Part shown: positions 5,456 to 7,752 of the stretch, piece after piece
Position numbering within the stretch: the stretch's first letter is position 1
Layout of the letters: each line of letters begins with the position of its first letter
Assembly (NCBI GenBank): GCA_045643125.1
Contig: JAZUKE010000131.1
Span: 1-7,752 of the forward strand
Length of the DNA: 7,752 nucleotides
Origin: UBA1206 sp045643125
GTDB taxonomy: Bacteria > Bacillota > Clostridia > Oscillospirales > CAG-382
Reading direction: 5' to 3'
Translations under genes and position numbers: made by a program
Notes under the pieces: generated by a model
The model's input: the letters and a program-made list of their open reading frames with translations, nothing else
Database searches by the model: none
Told to the model about the DNA's origin: nothing

Positions 5456-5914
5456 ATGAGCAAACATTCGGAGCAGGCAGTGAAATTATATTACGAAGGG
5501 TACAGCTGCGCACAGTCGATGCTGCTGACGTTTTCGGACGAAACGGGACTTTCGCGCGAGCTGTCGCTGCGTATTTCGTCGTCGTTTGGAGGCGGAATGG
5601 GCAGGCTCCGTGAAGTCTGCGGAGCCGTAACGGGTATGTTTATGATATGCGGCATACTTTACGGCTATACCGACATAACCGATACGTCGCTCAAGGCGGC
5701 GCATTACGCAAGAGTGCAGGAGCTCGGGCTTGAATTCAAAAAGAGATATTCCACGTTTATCTGCCGCGAGCTGCTCGACCTTGACGTGCTTCACGACGAT
5801 CCCACTCCGGAAGAGCGCACTTCGGAGTATTATAAGAAACGCAAATGCTCGCTTTACATAGAAGCGGCGGCTGAAATACTCGACGAATTCATCGAAAGGC
5901 AGAAGAACAAATGA
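5456..5914 (+). CDS. C_GCAxxG_C_C family (probable redox) protein
   Basis: This 152-residue soluble protein shows the family signature in order: GYSCAQ with C18, FGGGMG (44-49), VCGAVTG with C55, C65, then C103 (STFICREL) and C131. The family is annotated as a probable redox protein of anaerobes on the strength of its conserved cysteines. Its substrate is not established. The ATG at 5456 is chosen because GGAGG (5441-5445) sits 10 nt upstream and the promoter starts RNA near 5428. An in-frame ATG at 5369 lies upstream of the promoter and inside the end of the preceding gene. The stop overlaps the start of nrdG as ATGA (5911-5914), so the two are probably translationally coupled. A role in supplying electrons near ribonucleotide reduction is an inference from this coupling alone. 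Confidence 0.88.
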   Translation: MSKHSEQAVKLYYEGYSCAQSMLLTFSDETGLSRELSLRISSSFGGGMGRLREVCGAVTGMFMICGILYGYTDITDTSLKAAHYARVQELGLEFKKRYSTFICRELLDLDVLHDDPTPEERTSEYYKKRKCSLYIEAAAEILDEFIERQKNK

Positions 5915-6597
5915 AAATCAGCGGACTTCAGAAACTCACTCTCCTTGATTACCCGGGAAAGACAGCCTGCACCGTCTTCACATACGGGTGCAATCTCCGC
6001 TGCCCGTTCTGCCACAACGCCTTTCTCGTCACCGAAAAAGAGGACGAATATCCGTCGGATCTGTTTTTTGACTACCTTAAAAAGAGACAGGGCATACTCG
6101 ACGGCGTGTGCATTACCGGCGGCGAGCCGCTCATACACGGCGACCTGCCCGATTTCATAAAGGAAATTCGCTCTCTCGGCTTTCTCGTCAAGCTCGACAC
6201 GAACGGCGCGTTCCCGTCGAAGCTTGCGCCGATACTTGAAAACCGTCTTGTCGATTACATTGCTATGGACGTTAAGAACACGCCCGAAAAGTACGGCATC
6301 ACCGTGGGGATCGACGGCATAAACGTTTCTCCGTTCCTCAAAAGCATAGAACTTATCAACTCGTCCGGCATACCTTACGAATTCCGTACTACCGCGACAA
6401 AAGAATTTCACGTTCCCGAAGATTTCGAGATCATCGCGTCGGTCATCAAGGGGACGGAAGCGTATTTCATACAGAAATTCAAGGATTCCGGCAACCTTAT
6501 CGGAAACGGACTTCATCCGCTCGATGACGAAGAAATGAGACGCTGCAAGGCTTTTGCAGAAAAAGTGATCCCGAACGTAACTCTTCGCGGGGTGTGA
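5911..6597 (+). CDS. nrdG: Anaerobic ribonucleoside-triphosphate reductase activating protein (radical SAM)
   Basis: NrdG uses a [4Fe-4S] cluster and S-adenosylmethionine to place the glycyl radical on NrdD. The 228-residue product has the radical-SAM triad CX3CX2C at C27, C31 and C34 (YGCNLRCPFCHN), the GGEP motif (70-73) and DTNG (96-99), a typical radical-SAM barrel layout. The opening, KISGLQKLTLLDYPGK, is characteristic of the longer NrdG type (about 230 residues, annotated NrdG2) rather than the roughly 155-residue E. coli type. It overlaps the redox gene by four bases, has only a weak ribosome site of its own, and precedes nrdD, the reverse of the common nrdD-nrdG order. Pyruvate-formate-lyase activase is a related alternative, but the adjacent nrdD makes that unlikely. 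Confidence 0.92.
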   Translation: MKISGLQKLTLLDYPGKTACTVFTYGCNLRCPFCHNAFLVTEKEDEYPSDLFFDYLKKRQGILDGVCITGGEPLIHGDLPDFIKEIRSLGFLVKLDTNGAFPSKLAPILENRLVDYIAMDVKNTPEKYGITVGIDGINVSPFLKSIELINSSGIPYEFRTTATKEFHVPEDFEIIASVIKGTEAYFIQKFKDSGNLIGNGLHPLDDEEMRRCKAFAEKVIPNVTLRGV

Positions 6598-6603
6598 TAT
6601 CAC
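6594..6603. promoter_or_regulatory. Palindrome GTGATATCAC over the nrdG stop codon
   Basis: GTGATATCAC is a perfect 10-bp palindrome overlapping the nrdG TGA (6595-6597). Its GTGATAT/ATATCAC arms are the same as those of the larger palindrome at 6683-6700. The centres are 93 bp apart. It could be an auxiliary operator for nrdD or a chance match. Confidence 0.35.
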
Positions 6604-6644
6604 TACATTTTGTGCTATATATGGGCGTGTCGAATATTTTATAC

Positions 6645-6682
6645 AACATCTTGTCATTTGCTATTGACAAGATGTTTTTTTT
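6645..6682 (+). terminator. Intrinsic terminator of the redox-nrdG transcript
   Basis: AACATCTTGTCA (6645-6656) pairs perfectly with TGACAAGATGTT (6665-6676) around an 8-nt loop TTTGCTAT, and runs into eight T residues (6675-6682). It is a textbook Rho-independent terminator 47 bp after the nrdG stop. Its right arm also contains the -35 box of the next promoter. Confidence 0.93.
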
Positions 6683-6692
6683 GTGATATGAT
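6664..6692 (+). promoter_or_regulatory. SigA-type promoter of nrdD, nested in the preceding terminator
   Basis: TTGACA at 6664-6669 (6/6) and TATGAT at 6687-6692 (5/6) are separated by 17 bp, with TG one base before the -10 box (TGATATGAT), an extended -10. Transcription would start near 6699, giving a leader of about 47 nt. The -35 lies in the terminator stem and the T tract forms part of the spacer. Confidence 0.9.
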
Positions 6693-6700
6693 AATATCAC
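6683..6700. promoter_or_regulatory. 18-bp palindrome over the nrdD -10 box (operator candidate)
   Basis: GTGATATGATAATATCAC is a 7-4-7 inverted repeat that completely covers the -10 box and reaches the predicted start of transcription. A protein bound here would block the promoter. It does not match the NrdR box (ACAC..ATAT..GTGT type, opposite outer bases), nor Rex, CRP or FNR sites as I know them, so the regulator is unknown. Confidence 0.6.
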
Positions 6701-6745
6701 GATTTTTCCGAAAATTCATAATTTATTTATAAATGGGGGACAAAA

Positions 6746-7752
6746 ATGTACAAAGTTATTAAAAGAGACGGCAAAATTGCAGAATTTGATATTTCCAAAA
6801 TAGCAAACGCGATCAGGCTCGCATTCGACGCGCAGAAGGTGCAGTACAACGACGACGTTATAGATTTCCTTGCGCTCAAGGTAACGTCCGATTTTCAGTC
6901 AAAGGTAAAGAACGACCTCATCGCCGTTGAAGATATACAGGACAGCGTAGAAGCCGTGCTTATCAAAGCCGACTACGCCGACGTCGCAAAGGCGTATATC
7001 CTTTACAGAAAACAGCGCGAAAAAATAAGAAACCTCAATTCCACGTTCCTTGATTATAAGGAACTCGTCAACAGCTACGTCGATTCCATCGACTGGCGTG
7101 TAAAAGAGAACTCCACCGTCACTTATTCGGTCGGCGGTCTCATACTTTCCAACTCCGGTGCGGTCACGGCTAACTATTGGCTTTCCGAAGTTTACGATCA
7201 GGAAATAGCCAAGGCGCACAGCGACGGCGATATGCACATCCACGACCTTTCGATGCTTACCGGTTACTGCGCGGGTTGGTCGCTCCGTCAGCTCATTCAG
7301 GAAGGTCTCGGCGGCGTTACCGGCAAGATCACGTCTTCTCCCGCAAGCCATCTCGCAACGCTCTGCAATCAGATGGTCAACTTCCTCGGCATTATGCAGA
7401 ACGAATGGGCAGGCGCACAGGCGTTCTCCTCGTTCGACACATACCTTGCTCCTTTCGTAAAGGTGGATAACCTTTCTTACGATCAGGTCAAAAAAGCGAT
7501 CGCGTCGTTCATCTACGGCGTAAACACTCCCTCGCGCTGGGGAACTCAGGCGCCTTTCTCCAATATCACCCTCGACTGGACCGTTCCCGCAGACCTTGCC
7601 GAACTCAACTGCATAGTCGGCGGTAAGGAAATGGACTTCCGTTATAAAGACTGCAAAAAAGAAATGGATATGGTAAACAAGGCGTTCATCGAAATTATGA
7701 TCGAAGGCGATGCCAACGGACGCGGATTCCAGTATCCGATCCCCACATATTC
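6746..7752 (+). CDS. nrdD: Anaerobic (class III) ribonucleoside-triphosphate reductase, 3' truncated by window
   Basis: The frame is open to the window end: 335 complete codons of a protein normally around 700-780 residues. NrdD reduces ribonucleoside triphosphates to deoxy forms in anaerobes using a glycyl radical made by NrdG. Residues 1-93 are an ATP-cone allosteric domain (MYKVIKRDGKIAEFDISKI and on). The catalytic domain follows, with DMHIHDL (162-168), TGYCAGWS (172-179) and GVNTPSRWG.QAPFSNITLDW. C175 lies 96 residues after the position of the active-site Cys79 of the T4 enzyme, about the length of an added ATP cone, so it is the likely equivalent. The second active-site Cys and the C-terminal radical Gly and zinc site lie beyond the window. 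GGGGGA at 6735-6740 supports the ATG. Confidence 0.97.
   Translation, partial: MYKVIKRDGKIAEFDISKIANAIRLAFDAQKVQYNDDVIDFLALKVTSDFQSKVKNDLIAVEDIQDSVEAVLIKADYADVAKAYILYRKQREKIRNLNSTFLDYKELVNSYVDSIDWRVKENSTVTYSVGGLILSNSGAVTANYWLSEVYDQEIAKAHSDGDMHIHDLSMLTGYCAGWSLRQLIQEGLGGVTGKITSSPASHLATLCNQMVNFLGIMQNEWAGAQAFSSFDTYLAPFVKVDNLSYDQVKKAIASFIYGVNTPSRWGTQAPFSNITLDWTVPADLAELNCIVGGKEMDFRYKDCKKEMDMVNKAFIEIMIEGDANGRGFQYPIPTY

Noticed and set aside
6615..6624. NrdR box between nrdG and nrdD
   Set aside because: CTATATATGG resembles the core of an NrdR box, but the outer ACA/TGT bases are missing and no second box at about 31-32 bp was found.
6681..6701. Rex, CRP or FNR site at the nrdD promoter
   Set aside because: TTGTGA is present, but the spacing to TCAC is 10 bp and the arms GTGATAT do not match TTGTTAA or TTGAT half-sites.

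Overview
This 7.75 kb window looks chromosomal and comes from an anaerobic Gram-positive of the class Clostridia, plausibly an Oscillospiraceae-like gut lineage. The assignment is inferred from gene content (oxygen-sensitive class III ribonucleotide reductase genes, a Cys-rich C_GCAxxG_C_C redox protein), a Gram-positive style C-terminal surface anchor, a lipoprotein signal, strong GGAGG ribosome sites, SigA-type promoters and codon use. I cannot name the species.

Layout. (1) 2-127: last 41 codons of a surface protein with a Pro-rich linker, one membrane helix and a basic tail. (2) 128-906: a long non-coding stretch. It holds two near-identical copies (128 bp core, about 97% identity) of an element with inverted ends, a 3'-terminal fragment of the same element directly behind the first gene, three related terminator-like hairpins, further hairpins and degenerate 'cgagtg' repeats, and finally a strong promoter. 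(3) 907-3353: a two-gene operon of a cytoplasmic GH20-like beta-N-acetylhexosaminidase and an unassigned two-helix membrane protein, ended by a bidirectional terminator. (4) 3403-4833, minus strand: a large unassigned lipoprotein, convergent with the operon and with its own promoter. (5) 4947-5378: a small helical protein resembling ferritin-like DUF2383 bundles. (6) 5456-6597: a C_GCAxxG_C_C redox protein overlapping by ATGA the radical-SAM activase of anaerobic ribonucleotide reductase (nrdG). (7) 6746 to the end: nrdD, the class III reductase itself, cut by the window edge.

How it works together. The right third is a deoxyribonucleotide module: NrdG makes the glycyl radical on NrdD, and the coupled Cys-rich protein may have a redox role there (inference). 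nrdG and nrdD are separate transcription units, but the terminator of the first and the promoter of the second physically interlock, and an 18-bp palindrome covers the nrdD -10 box. The GH20 operon suggests recovery of N-acetylhexosamines from glycans that have been imported or cut outside the cell.

Most worth a second look: the repeated structured element at 236-373 and 599-732; the hairpin at 5420-5448 that would hide the redox gene's ribosome site only in read-through transcripts; and the palindromic operator candidates around nrdD. No gene here is clearly a previously undescribed system; the novelty is in the non-coding DNA.
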